Position numbers and translations under genes: made by a program | Source: Thermomonas haemolytica | GTDB lineage: Bacteria; Pseudomonadota; Gammaproteobacteria; Xanthomonadales; Xanthomonadaceae | Reading direction: 5' to 3' | NCBI RefSeq assembly: GCF_004346265.1 | Contig: NZ_SMAP01000009.1 | Location: forward strand, 52,758-116,757 | Length of the DNA: 64,000 nt | Shown here: piece after piece, positions 40,309-50,609 of the stretch | Layout of the letters: each line of letters begins with the position of its first letter | Numbering within the stretch: the first letter of the stretch is position 1 | The notes under the pieces: model-generated | What the model saw: the letters and a program-made list of their open reading frames with translations, nothing else | The model's database searches: none | What the model was told of the DNA's origin: nothing

Positions 40309-40596
40309 GACCGGGAGCGGGTCGCGCAGGGCGCGGATTCAAAGGCCCGCAGGGCTCTGGTCAAAAAATCGCCACACGCGGCAACCCTTTTCGAAACAGG
40401 CACTTGCACGTGGAACACCAAGAGTCTGAACGGACGTTCAGGCGTGGAACCGGGCATGTGAAGGCATTTTTACGGCTGTGCACAACTGAGTTGCCCACAG
40501 CCCGCGCCATTGCTTGCGGAGCCTTGCGGTGGGCACCTGTCAAGCCTCTCGTCGGGCCCGGCCGGGGCTAAGATGGGGCGTGCCCGCGCGCCTGCC

Positions 40597-41946
40597 ATGA
40601 CCCCGTCTTCCCCGCCCGCGACCCCTGCGGCGGTCACCGCGTTCCTGCGCGGGGTGGATCGCCGCGCGCGCCTGCTGGCGCGGGTGCAGGCCGGCGACGA
40701 GGAGGCCGCGCGGCGTGCGCTGGCGGTCGCCACCCGGGTGTTCGCCGGCGATGCCGCCGGCTGGCCGATGTCGCAATGGCCGCTGCAGTTCTGGCGGCTG
40801 CTGCTGTCGGTGCCGGCGATGGGCCGCGGCGTCGCGCGCCCGGCGGCCGGCCCGCTGCCGGGGATCGCGCGCCTGCCACCGCCCGCCCGCGCCGCGGTGC
40901 TGCTGCACCTGGTGGCCGGGCTGGAAGATGCCGATGCCGCCGCCGCGCTCGATCTCCCCGTCGCGGCCTACCAAGGCCGCATCCGCGACGCCCTGCCTCG
41001 GGACGCGCTGGGCCAGCCCGATCTCGACGTGTGGCGGGCCTGGAGCGCCGCGGTCAAGCGCACGCTGGATGCACTGCCGGACACCGCGCCCACACCGCTC
41101 GAAGCAGCACTGCCCGCACCCGCCACCGCGGACCACACGGCGCGCCGCCGCCTGCGCTGGCTGTGGCTGGGCGTGCTGCTGTGTGCACTGGCGCTGGCCG
41201 CCACTTACCTGCTGCAACCGGGCACGCGCGCGGCGATCGACGCCTGGCGCCAGCGCGTGCAGGTGCAATCGCTGCCGCCGGCGGACCCACCGAAAGCCCG
41301 CTTCGATCCCGCCGACCCGGCGCTGCAGCCGGATCGCGCCCTGCTGCTGGCCCCGCGCGAACTCGCGCTGGCGCGCCGGCTTCCGCTGCTGGCCTGGCTG
41401 GCCGCCGATGCCGCGGCGCTGCCGCCCGCCGATCCCGCCGCCGATCCCGCCGTCGCCCCTGCGGCCATCGACCTCCCACCCGACGCTGCCGAACTCGCCC
41501 GGCGCACGCAGGCATGGGAACGTTTGGCCCCGGCCGCGCGCGCGCAGGCACGCGCTGCGTGGGCCGACTGGCAGGCCCTGCCCGAATCCGAGCGCACGCA
41601 GCTGCGCGCGATCGCCGCCCACTTCGACGCCCTGCCCGCACCCGAGCAGCAGGCGCTGCAGGCGCGCTACGCGCAGCAGCCGTTCGATGCCCACCGCGGC
41701 TGGCACCTCGGCCCGCGCCTGGGCCGCGACTGGCCGCGGATCGCCCCGCTGTTCGCATTCGTGGACGCCGGCGAACGCGCGGCCCTGCTGCAGCTGCTGC
41801 GCGAACTGAGCGGCGACGACCTCGAGGCCCTGGCGCGGCTGGCCCAGACCACCCCGCCGCAGGCCCGTGCCACGCTGCGCCGCACCCTGCTGGCGGAACC
41901 ACCCACCCGCCGCTCGGCATGGCTGCAGGCGCAGCTGCAGCGCTGA
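40597..41946 (+). CDS. DUF3106 membrane protein with a sigma-factor-like N-terminal region
   Basis: A 449-aa protein. Residues 1-140 look like a decayed ECF-sigma module: FLRGVDRRARLLARVQAGDEEAA resembles region 2, and LPPPARAAVLLHLVAGL then DADAAAALDLPVAAYQGRIRDAL resembles the region 4 helix-turn-helix. A single membrane helix follows (LRWLWLGVLLCALALAATYLL). The C-terminal half has DUF3106 features: [31 protein letters not shown] and ALPAPEQQALQARYAQQPFD. The start at 40597 was chosen because an earlier ATG (40573) lies inside a TAAGAT promoter box. The arrangement suggests a membrane-tethered regulator, but this is inference from weak similarity. Confidence 0.78.
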   Translation: MTPSSPPATPAAVTAFLRGVDRRARLLARVQAGDEEAARRALAVATRVFAGDAAGWPMSQWPLQFWRLLLSVPAMGRGVARPAAGPLPGIARLPPPARAAVLLHLVAGLEDADAAAALDLPVAAYQGRIRDALPRDALGQPDLDVWRAWSAAVKRTLDALPDTAPTPLEAALPAPATADHTARRRLRWLWLGVLLCALALAATYLLQPGTRAAIDAWRQRVQVQSLPPADPPKARFDPADPALQPDRALLLAPRELALARRLPLLAWLAADAAALPPADPAADPAVAPAAIDLPPDAAELARRTQAWERLAPAARAQARAAWADWQALPESERTQLRAIAAHFDALPAPEQQALQARYAQQPFDAHRGWHLGPRLGRDWPRIAPLFAFVDAGERAALLQLLRELSGDDLEALARLAQTTPPQARATLRRTLLAEPPTRRSAWLQAQLQR

Positions 41947-41962
41947 GCGTCTCGTCGCCGGC

Positions 41963-43183
41963 CTACATCGACACCAGCCCGATCATCGCCGCGGCGGAGA
42001 CGGCGCAGGCCAGCAGCACCGAATACACGCCGCCCAGCACGCCGAACTTCAGCAGCGTCATCGGCCAGCCCTGCGCGTACACCCGCTTCTGCATCAGCAG
42101 CAGGTACACCGGCATCCACAGCAGCAGCAGGCCTTCGATCCAGTCGAACACGCCGTTGAGCCAGCTGCCCTCGGGCGCGAAGGTCTCGGCCGGGACGTGC
42201 GCCAGCAGCATCAGCAGCAGCGACAGGCACAGGAAGGCGTGGCTGTGCAGGGCCACGATCAGGTGCTCCATGTACAGCCGGCGCTGGAACAGATAGGCCA
42301 GCTTCAGCAGCAAGGCGAACACCGGCACCAGCACGAACAGGGTGGACGGGATGGCGCTGAGCACCGCGTCCTTGAACGCGCCGGGATCGTTCTTGAGGCG
42401 CGCGATGTTGTCGCTGGCGCGATGGGCCTGTTCGTTGAGCCAGTGGTTGGCGAAGCCCGGCAGCCAGCCGATCGCGATGGGATGCTGCGCGGCATCCCAG
42501 CGCTCGCCGTTGATCATCAGCCCACCGTCGCCGGAAGCCGCCGGCGGCGCGGCGGGCGTCGCCTGCGGGGCAGCCCCGGTGCCGGCATCCGTGCCTGCCC
42601 CGGTGCCCGACGCAGGCGCGGCGGGTGCGGCGCGCTGCAGTTTGCGGATGCGCGCGCTGGCGGCCTCGCGCACCGCCTGCTCGGCGGTGGCGATCCCGGC
42701 CATGCCGAGCGCGGCCGGCGTGCCCTGCATCTGCTTGCGCGCCGCCTCCAGTTCCTGCAAGCGCGCATCGCGCAGGCGCTCCACCTCCTGCACGCTGGTG
42801 GCCTGCAGGATCGGGTCGGCGGCGTCCAGTCCGGTGGTGGTGGTGTTCACCTGCACCGTCAGGCGCGCCACGAAGAACGCCAGCACCGCGAGGAAGAAGA
42901 ACAGCCGGAACGGGGTGACGTAGCGCACCTGGCGTCCGGCCAGGTATTCCAGGGTGAGGAAGCCGGGGCGGGTGAACAGCGGGCGCAGGGTGCGCAGGAT
43001 GCGCGCATCGAAATCGAACACGCTGTCGAGCAGGTCGCCGAACACGCTGCCCAGCGGCCGCATCAGGCCTTTCACCGGCTGCCCGCAGGCGTGACAGTGC
43101 GGGCCCAGCAGGGCGACCCCGCAGTTGCGGCAGGACGGCGGCGCGGGCGCCGCGGCGGGCGCGGGATCGTCGGAGGCGGTCAT
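41963..43183 (-). CDS. DUF3667 domain membrane protein with N-terminal zinc-ribbon
   Basis: A 406-aa protein. The N-terminus holds a treble-clef-like SCRNCGVALLGPHCHACGQP (CxxC...CxxC), the DUF3667 signature. Then GSVFGDLLDSVFDFDARILRTLRPLFTRPGFLTLEYLAGRQVRYVTPFRLFFFLAVLAFF leads into the first membrane helix. A long Ala/Gly/Pro-rich periplasmic insert (about 115-250) carries charged coiled-coil sequence. Four more helices fill the C-terminus. Function unknown. It is divergent from the MATE transporter, with only 62 bp between the starts. Confidence 0.85.
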   Translation of the reverse strand: MTASDDPAPAAAPAPPSCRNCGVALLGPHCHACGQPVKGLMRPLGSVFGDLLDSVFDFDARILRTLRPLFTRPGFLTLEYLAGRQVRYVTPFRLFFFLAVLAFFVARLTVQVNTTTTGLDAADPILQATSVQEVERLRDARLQELEAARKQMQGTPAALGMAGIATAEQAVREAASARIRKLQRAAPAAPASGTGAGTDAGTGAAPQATPAAPPAASGDGGLMINGERWDAAQHPIAIGWLPGFANHWLNEQAHRASDNIARLKNDPGAFKDAVLSAIPSTLFVLVPVFALLLKLAYLFQRRLYMEHLIVALHSHAFLCLSLLLMLLAHVPAETFAPEGSWLNGVFDWIEGLLLLWMPVYLLLMQKRVYAQGWPMTLLKFGVLGGVYSVLLACAVSAAAMIGLVSM

Positions 43184-43245
43184 GCCGGTAGAATGGCAGG
43201 CCGCGCGGCGCACGCGCCAGTGCGCACCGCCAGACCTCGCCCCCC

Positions 43246-44631
43246 ATGCCTTCCACGTTCTCCCGCCTCCGCCACGATGCGGCCCTGACCGCGCGCCTGG
43301 CCGCGCCGCTGGCGGCCGGGCATCTTTCGCACGGGCTGGTGGGCCTGATCGACACCGTGGTCGCCGGCCACCACGGCACCGCCACCCTGGCCGCGGTGGC
43401 GGTGGGCGCGGCCCTGTTCTGGCTGCCGATGCTGGCGCCGATGGGCACGCTGATGGCGCTGCCACCGTCGGTGTCGCAGCTGGACGGCGGCGGCCGCCGC
43501 ACGGAGATCGGCCCGCTGTTCCGCCAGGCGCTGTGGCTGGCGGCACTGCTGGGGGTGCTGCTGCTTGCGCTGCTCTCGCTGCTGCCGCTGGCGCTGCGGC
43601 CGATGGGCATCGCGCCCGACATCGTGCCCGGCGCGACCGCCTTCCTGCACGCGATCCGCTGGGGCATCCCCGGCTTCACCCTGTACCTGACCCTGCGCTA
43701 CCTCAGCGATGGCCTGCACTGGTCGCTGCCGACCATGGTGGTGGGGTTCGGCGGGTTGCTGCTGCTGGCGCCGGTGGGCTACGTGCTGACCAATGGCCTG
43801 CTGGGCCTGCCGGCGCTGGGCGCCGCGGGCGTGGGCATCGCCTCGGCGCTGATGTTCTGGCTGCAGGCGCTGGCGCTGGCGCTGTACCTGCACCGCGCGC
43901 GCCGGTTCGCCGACCTCGCCCTGTTCGCGCACTGGGAGCCGCCACGCTGGGCGGTGATCGCCGGCCTGCTGCGCACCGGGCTGCCGATCGGGGTGACGGT
44001 GACCATGGAGGGCGGGCTGTTCGCGGCCACCGCGCTGCTGATCGGGCGTCTGGGCGAAGTGCCTGCCGCCGCGCACCAGATCGCGCTGAACGTGGCCTCG
44101 CTGTGCTTCATGGTCCCGTTCGGGCTGGCCGAGGCCACCACCGTGCGGGTGGGCCACGCGCTCGGCCGCGGCGACCGCGAGGGCGTGCGCCGCGCCGCGT
44201 TCGCCGGGTTCGCGCTGGCGCTGGCCACCCAGGCCTGCTCGGCGCTGCTGATGCTGCTGGGGCACACCGCCATCGCCGGGCTGTACAGCGCCGACCCCGC
44301 GGTGGTGGCGCTGGCCGGCAGCCTGCTGCTGTACGCGGCGCTGTTCCAGTTCCCGGACGGCATCCAGGTGGTCTCCGCCGGCGCCCTGCGCGGGTTGAAG
44401 GACACCCGGATTCCGATGTGGCTGGCGACGCTGGCCTACTGGGGCATCGGCATGCCGGTGGGCGCCGGGCTGGGGCTGGCGCTGGGCTGGGGCGCACCCG
44501 GCATGTGGCTGGGCCTGACCGCCGGCCTGAGCGTGGCCGCCGTGCTGCTGCTGCGGCGCTTCCTGCGCAGCAGCCAGCGCATCCCCATTCCCCCGCCTGC
44601 GCCGTCGGTCAGGGTGACCGATGCCGGATGA
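43246..44631 (+). CDS. MATE family efflux transporter (NorM/MdtK type)
   Basis: A 461-aa inner-membrane multidrug antiporter with 12 predicted helices in two homologous halves. LAAPLAAGHLSHGLVGLIDTVVAGHHGTATLAAVAVG is the N-lobe start of MATE proteins. GLPIGVTVTMEGGLFAATALLIGRLGEVPAAAHQIALNVASLCFMVPFGLAEATTVRVGHALG is the diagnostic start of the second half. QVVSAGALRGLKDTRIPMW also matches. Substrates cannot be predicted. A TAGAAT box at about 43189 lies some 50 nt upstream. Confidence 0.93.
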   Translation: MPSTFSRLRHDAALTARLAAPLAAGHLSHGLVGLIDTVVAGHHGTATLAAVAVGAALFWLPMLAPMGTLMALPPSVSQLDGGGRRTEIGPLFRQALWLAALLGVLLLALLSLLPLALRPMGIAPDIVPGATAFLHAIRWGIPGFTLYLTLRYLSDGLHWSLPTMVVGFGGLLLLAPVGYVLTNGLLGLPALGAAGVGIASALMFWLQALALALYLHRARRFADLALFAHWEPPRWAVIAGLLRTGLPIGVTVTMEGGLFAATALLIGRLGEVPAAAHQIALNVASLCFMVPFGLAEATTVRVGHALGRGDREGVRRAAFAGFALALATQACSALLMLLGHTAIAGLYSADPAVVALAGSLLLYAALFQFPDGIQVVSAGALRGLKDTRIPMWLATLAYWGIGMPVGAGLGLALGWGAPGMWLGLTAGLSVAAVLLLRRFLRSSQRIPIPPPAPSVRVTDAG

Positions 44632-44704
44632 TTCCCCGCGCCCGCCCCGCTAGCATCCCTTTCCATGCCGCGCGCACGCGGCATGTCCCCCACGGAGCAA
44701 CACC

Positions 44705-46606
44705 ATGACCGAATCGCGCCGCCGCGGCCCCATCGCCCGCCTGATCGTCGGCAGCTGGCAGGCCCTCGATTTCACCCGCCGGCTGATCCTGAACGCATTG
44801 TTCCTTTTGGTCTTGCTGATATTGCTGCTGGCGATGCTGGGCAGCGGCCGGCTGGCCCCGCTGCAATCGCGCACCACCCTGGTGTTCGCGCCGCAGGGAC
44901 GGCTGGTGGAGCAGTACAGCTGCGATGCCTTCAGTCGCGGGCTGGCGCGCGCCACCCGCAGCAACGATTGCCGCGAGGTGCGCCTGCGCGACGCGCTGCG
45001 CGCGCTGGACGCCGCGCGCACGGATGCGCGGATCGAGCGGGTGGCGGTATCGCTGGACGAGCTGCAGCCGTCCGGGTTCGCCTCGCTGAACGCGATCGCC
45101 GCCAAGCTGGCCGCGATCCGCGCCGCCGGCAAGCAGGTCATCGCCTATGGCGACGGCTATTCGCAAGGGCAGTACCTGCTGGCCGCGCAGGCCAATGAAA
45201 TCTACCTCGACCCGATGTCCTCCAGCGGAGTGATGCTGGACGGCCTGGCCGCCTACCGCCAGTACTACCGCGAGGCGCTGCAAGACAAGCTCGGCGTGGA
45301 CATGCACCTGTTCAAGGTCGGCACCTACAAGTCCGCCGCCGAACCCTATGTGCTGGATGCCGCCTCGCCGGCCGCCAAGGAAGCCGACCTGTACTGGATG
45401 GGCGACGTGTGGCAGCGCCTGCTGAGCATGATCGGCCGCGCGCGCGGAATCGACCCGGCGCTGCTGCAGCGCTACGCCGACACCCTGCCGGAACAGGTGG
45501 TGGCCGCCCGCGGCGACCTGGCGCAGCTGGCCCTGCAGCAGAAGCTGGTGACCGCGCTGAAGACCCGCGACGAAGTGGATGACCTGCTGGCGGAACGCGG
45601 CGTGGCCGATGCCGACGCCGACGGCGGCTTTCGCCAGGTCGGGCTGGACACCTACCTGCAGCACCTCGACGGCGCGCTGCCGCAGGCCGACACCCGCCCG
45701 CAGGTGGCGGTGGTGGTGGCCGAGGGCGAGATCGCCGGCGGCAACCTGCCGCCCGGCAAGATCGGCGGCGACTCCACCTCGGCCCTGCTGCGGCAGGCGC
45801 GCGACGACGACGACGTGAAGGCGGTGGTGCTGCGGGTCAGCTCGCCCGGCGGCGAGGTGTTCGCCTCCGAGCAGATCCGCCGCGAAGTGGCCGCGCTGAA
45901 GGATGCGGGCAAGCCGGTGGTGGTATCGATGGGCGACGTGGCCGCCTCCGGCGGCTACTGGATCAGCATGGATGCCGACCGCATCTACGCCGACCCCTCC
46001 ACCATCACCGGCTCGATCGGCATCTTCGGCCTGTTCCCCACCATCGACCGCACGCTCGGCAAGATCGGCGTGCACACCGACGGCGTCGGCACCGCGCGCT
46101 ATGCCGGCGCGTTCGACATCACCCGCCCGCTCGACCCGGGCGTGGCCGCCACCGTGCAGGCGGTGATCGACAAGGGCTACCGCGACTTCACCGGCAAGGT
46201 GGCCAAGGCCCGCGGCAAGCCCATCGAGCAGATCGACGCGGTCGCGCAGGGCCGGGTGTGGAGCGGCGCGCAGGCCAAGGAGCGCGGGCTGGTGGACGCC
46301 TTCGGCGGGCTCGACGAGGCCATCGCCGATGCCGCCGCGCGCGCCAAGCTGGGTGCGCGCGAACGCTGGCAGGTGCGCTACGTGGAACCGAGTACGACCT
46401 CGTTCTCGGACTGGCTGGGCGATTTCATGCAGAGCCGCGCCGGGCTGGCCCTGCTGCGCACCAGCGGCGCCGGCGACCTGCTGCTGGCCAGCCGCCTGCA
46501 TGCCCTGCAGCAGGCCGCCCCGCTGCGTTTCGTGCAGACCGCGCTGGAGCGCCGCGGCCCGGCGCGGGTGACGGCGCTGGCCTACTGCTTCTGCGAACCG
46601 CGGTAA
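44705..46606 (+). CDS. sppA: Signal peptide peptidase SppA (67K type)
   Basis: Membrane-anchored protease that degrades cleaved signal peptides, 633 aa, the long two-domain form. An N-terminal helix (about residues 29-48, NALFLLVLLILLLAMLGSGRL) anchors it with the body in the periplasm. The catalytic dyad is split across the repeats, as in E. coli: Lys209 in FKVGTYKSAAEPYV and Ser415 in GDVAASGGYWISM. VLRVSSPGGEVFASEQIRREV precedes the serine domain, and GSIGIFGLFPTIDRTLGKIGVHTDG follows. A TAGCAT box (about 44652) is some 50 nt upstream. Confidence 0.95.
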   Translation: MTESRRRGPIARLIVGSWQALDFTRRLILNALFLLVLLILLLAMLGSGRLAPLQSRTTLVFAPQGRLVEQYSCDAFSRGLARATRSNDCREVRLRDALRALDAARTDARIERVAVSLDELQPSGFASLNAIAAKLAAIRAAGKQVIAYGDGYSQGQYLLAAQANEIYLDPMSSSGVMLDGLAAYRQYYREALQDKLGVDMHLFKVGTYKSAAEPYVLDAASPAAKEADLYWMGDVWQRLLSMIGRARGIDPALLQRYADTLPEQVVAARGDLAQLALQQKLVTALKTRDEVDDLLAERGVADADADGGFRQVGLDTYLQHLDGALPQADTRPQVAVVVAEGEIAGGNLPPGKIGGDSTSALLRQARDDDDVKAVVLRVSSPGGEVFASEQIRREVAALKDAGKPVVVSMGDVAASGGYWISMDADRIYADPSTITGSIGIFGLFPTIDRTLGKIGVHTDGVGTARYAGAFDITRPLDPGVAATVQAVIDKGYRDFTGKVAKARGKPIEQIDAVAQGRVWSGAQAKERGLVDAFGGLDEAIADAAARAKLGARERWQVRYVEPSTTSFSDWLGDFMQSRAGLALLRTSGAGDLLLASRLHALQQAAPLRFVQTALERRGPARVTALAYCFCEPR

Positions 46607-46780
46607 GCCCTCCTGCACCCCCTTCTACAGACGCGCCCCGGCATGGTGCGGCAGCAGAAAATCCATCCTCTGCTGGGACTCGAAGAAGAGGCCGCTGATG
46701 AAGCCAGGGACGAAGCCGCTTGATCGCCCTGCGATGCGCCCCCTGTCTTCGCGCAGTTTTGGGTTTGACTTGCCCCCATC
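46607..46780. other. Intergenic region after sppA
   Basis: About 175 bp without a convincing gene. It contains short direct repeats (GAAGCC) and ends in a strong hairpin. It is less GC-rich than its neighbours by eye. Confidence 0.4.
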
Positions 46781-46805
46781 GCCCCGGCTCAGGCCGGGGC
46801 GTTTT
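46781..46805 (+). terminator. Intrinsic terminator overlapping the stop of the orphan gene
   Basis: Perfect 8-bp stem GCCCCGGC / GCCGGGGC with a TCAG loop, followed by GTTTT on the plus strand. The minus-strand gene's stop codon lies in the loop. It would end plus-strand transcription from sppA. Confidence 0.7.
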
Positions 46806-47091
46806 CGTTGGCGATCCGTGCGCTGATCCGTTCGGGGAGGGTGCAGAGGAAGGCGCGACGCTCGTCGATGGTGGGCAGGGCGTAGTAGGCCGCCCGATCC
46901 TCGGGATGCAGGTCCTCGACGATGCCGCCGATGAGCGGGTCGCTGGTCGGGTCGAGGATCGCCTCGTCCGAGAACAGCGGGATGAGGATGCCGGCCTCGC
47001 TGCGGGCCTGGACGGCCTGTGCCCAGGCGGCGGCCTCGGGGCAGGAAAGGTCGTAGGAGATGCCGTAGGAGATGTTCGGAGTGGTGTTCAT
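46789..47091 (-). CDS. Orphan hypothetical protein
   Basis: A 100-aa acidic protein, MNTTPNISYGISYDLSC then EAGILIPLFSDEAILDPTSDPLIGGIVEDLHPEDRAAYYALPTIDERRAFLCTLPERI. I recognise no family, signal peptide or membrane helix. Start at 47091, with GGAG about 14 nt upstream. A TATACT -10 box (47180-47185) gives a leader of about 80 nt with two small hairpins. Codon use is less GC-extreme than in adjacent genes, and the gene is isolated between sppA and a lipoprotein. It may be recently acquired or a lineage-specific gene. Confidence 0.55.
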   Translation of the reverse strand: MNTTPNISYGISYDLSCPEAAAWAQAVQARSEAGILIPLFSDEAILDPTSDPLIGGIVEDLHPEDRAAYYALPTIDERRAFLCTLPERISARIANENAPA

Positions 47092-47401
47092 GGCGTTTGT
47101 CGCTCCATAGGTGTTCGCCGCCGGCACGATGCCGGTGCGCCAATTCGGGTTTGCGACAAGCCACGCTCGGCTTGCAGCCAGTATAGCGGCACGAGGATCC
47201 CAGCCTGATTGTCGGTTGCGGCGCAACGCGCAATGCAGGCGGACGGCGGGCCGTTCCGGCAGGCCGGGAATCCTTATCGTTATCGGCAGGAACAGAAGCG
47301 CGCGAGAAATTTGAAGGATAGCCCGCGGCATACCGCCGCCGCGGCCCTGCTGACACCGTGATGCGAACGGTCAAGCGGTTGTATGCGCGCGCAACGCATT
47401 T
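47092..47401. other. Intergenic region upstream of the orphan gene
   Basis: About 310 bp. It holds the orphan gene's leader, with hairpins CCGGCA-CGA-TGCCGG and CAAGCC-ACGCTC-GGCTTG, and its -10 box. The remainder (47190-47400) has no recognisable gene; longer frames across it carry no familiar sequence. Confidence 0.45.
47180..47185 (-). promoter_or_regulatory. -10 box (TATACT) of the orphan gene
   Basis: TATACT on the minus strand, 89 nt before the ATG at 47091. No clear -35. Confidence 0.4.
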
Positions 47402-47632
47402 TCACTGCGCCGCCTGCTCCGCGGCGCGCGCCTGTTCCGCGGCCTGCGCCTGGGTCGCCTGCACCGCGTCGCGCGCGGCGTCCTTGTAGGCATTGGCGGT
47501 GGCGGTGATCGGCGAGGGCGGCGCGGCCGCCGCCTTCGGCACCGGCGGGCGCTCGGGATCGGGCGGGGTCGGTTCCGAACAGGCCGCAAGCAACACGGCG
47601 AGGACGAACGGCAACGACAGGGCGCGCGACAT
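47402..47632 (-). CDS. Small Ala/Gln-rich lipoprotein
   Basis: A 76-aa protein with signal peptide [20 protein letters not shown]; the lipobox LAAC puts the lipidated residue at Cys18. The mature part is Pro-rich ([13 protein letters not shown]) and then a helical [24 protein letters not shown] stretch, which could form a coiled coil. No family recognised. It is divergent from the SDR gene (61 bp apart). Confidence 0.7.
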   Translation of the reverse strand: MSRALSLPFVLAVLLAACSEPTPPDPERPPVPKAAAAPPSPITATANAYKDAARDAVQATQAQAAEQARAAEQAAQ

Positions 47633-47692
47633 GGCGGTCTCCGGCGGCGGGCTTGGCCTATCCTACGCCGGTCGTCGCAACGGAGAGCATCG

Positions 47693-48468
47693 ATGCATTC
47701 GCCTCGCTGGAGCCTGCACGGGCAACGCGCGCTGGTGACCGGCGCCAGCGCCGGCATTGGCCTGGCCATCTGCCGCGAACTGCTGGGCCTGGGCGCGCAG
47801 GTGCTGATGGTGGCGCGCGATGCCGAACTGCTGGAGCAGGCGCGCGCCGAGCTGGAGGACGAGTTCCCCGGCCCCGAGGACGCGGTGCTGGCACTGCCGG
47901 CCGACGTCACCGACGACGAACAGCGCGCCGAGATCATCGACTGGGCCGCCGACCAGGGCGGGTTGCACCTGCTGGTCAACAACGCCGGCGGCAACCTCAC
48001 CCGCCCCGCGCTGGACTACGGCGAGGACCAGTGGCGCGGGATCTTCGAGACCAACCTGTTCTCCGCCTTCGAGCTGTGCCGGCTGGCGCACCCGCTGCTG
48101 TCCAAGCACGCGGCATCAAGCATCGTGAATATCGGCAGCGTATCCGGCCTCACCCACGTGCGCAGCGGCGCGCCCTATGGCATGAGCAAGGCGGCGCTGC
48201 ACCAGATGACCAAGAACCTCGCGGTCGAATGGGCGGAGGACGGCATCCGGGTGAACGCAGTGGCGCCGTGGTACATCCGCACCCGCCGCACCAGCGGCAA
48301 GCTGGCCGATCCCGACTACCTGGACGAGGTGCTGCTGCGCACCCCGCTGGGGCGCATTGGCGAACCCGAGGAAGTGGCGGCGGCGGTGGCCTTCCTGTGC
48401 CTGCCGGCGGCCAGCTACATCACCGGCGAATGCATCGCGGTGGACGGCGGCTTTTTGCGCTACGGGTT

Positions 48469-48472
<4 letters not shown>
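47693..48472 (+). CDS. Short-chain dehydrogenase/reductase (tropinone-reductase-like)
   Basis: NAD(P)-dependent oxidoreductase, 259 aa, classical SDR. Cofactor motif [28 protein letters not shown]; catalytic Ser in [12 protein letters not shown] and the YxxxK motif in [25 protein letters not shown] and [18 protein letters not shown] close the protein. The Gly-Gly in NNAGGN and the WYIRT loop resemble tropinone reductase-like SDRs. Substrate unknown. Its stop codon overlaps that of acs tail to tail (CTAA at 48469-48472). Confidence 0.92.
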
Positions 48473-50409
<1,937 letters not shown>

Positions 50410-50609
50410 CCTTCCGTTCTCCTGCAGGCGCATGCGCGGCCACCCGCGCGGGGGTTTCGAGTGTGCCGCAGGCGGCGGCCCGCGGGGTTGGGCGAATGTT
50501 AAACCGCGTGCAACCGCGGCCGCCTCGCCGCGATGGGCTGACTTCCTGCACTGGATCGCAACATTCGCCGGCGCAGGATAGGCCGGTTTCCACACCCACG
50601 AGCCGCCCC
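50410..50609. other. Divergent intergenic region acs / M13 peptidase
   Basis: 200 bp holding both promoters. No CRP or sigma-54 site could be recognised with confidence. Confidence 0.35.

Larger units (their letters stand above)
40201..40560. other. AT-richer intergenic region with DnaA boxes (possible origin-like or DnaA-regulatory region)
   Basis: The gap between priA and the DUF3106 gene is about 470 bp, with no credible gene. It contains two perfect inverted DnaA boxes 5 bp apart (40274-40282, 40288-40296), a third box at 8 of 9 positions (40300-40308), a fourth (TGTGCACAA, 40477-40485) and a weaker TTGCCCACA (40491-40499). A-runs (TCAAAAAATC near 40361; CATTTTTAC near 40466) stand out in a 70% GC genome. 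A CACGTG-centred sequence at 40402-40417 matches the parS consensus at only 12 of 16. It could be oriC, a DnaA titration or reactivation site, or DnaA control of priA. Confidence 0.6.

Noticed and set aside
46678..46830. Small plus-strand ORF of about 42 codons after sppA
   Set aside because: It runs through the terminator hairpin, has no ribosome-binding site and is Arg/Pro-rich, so it is probably not translated.
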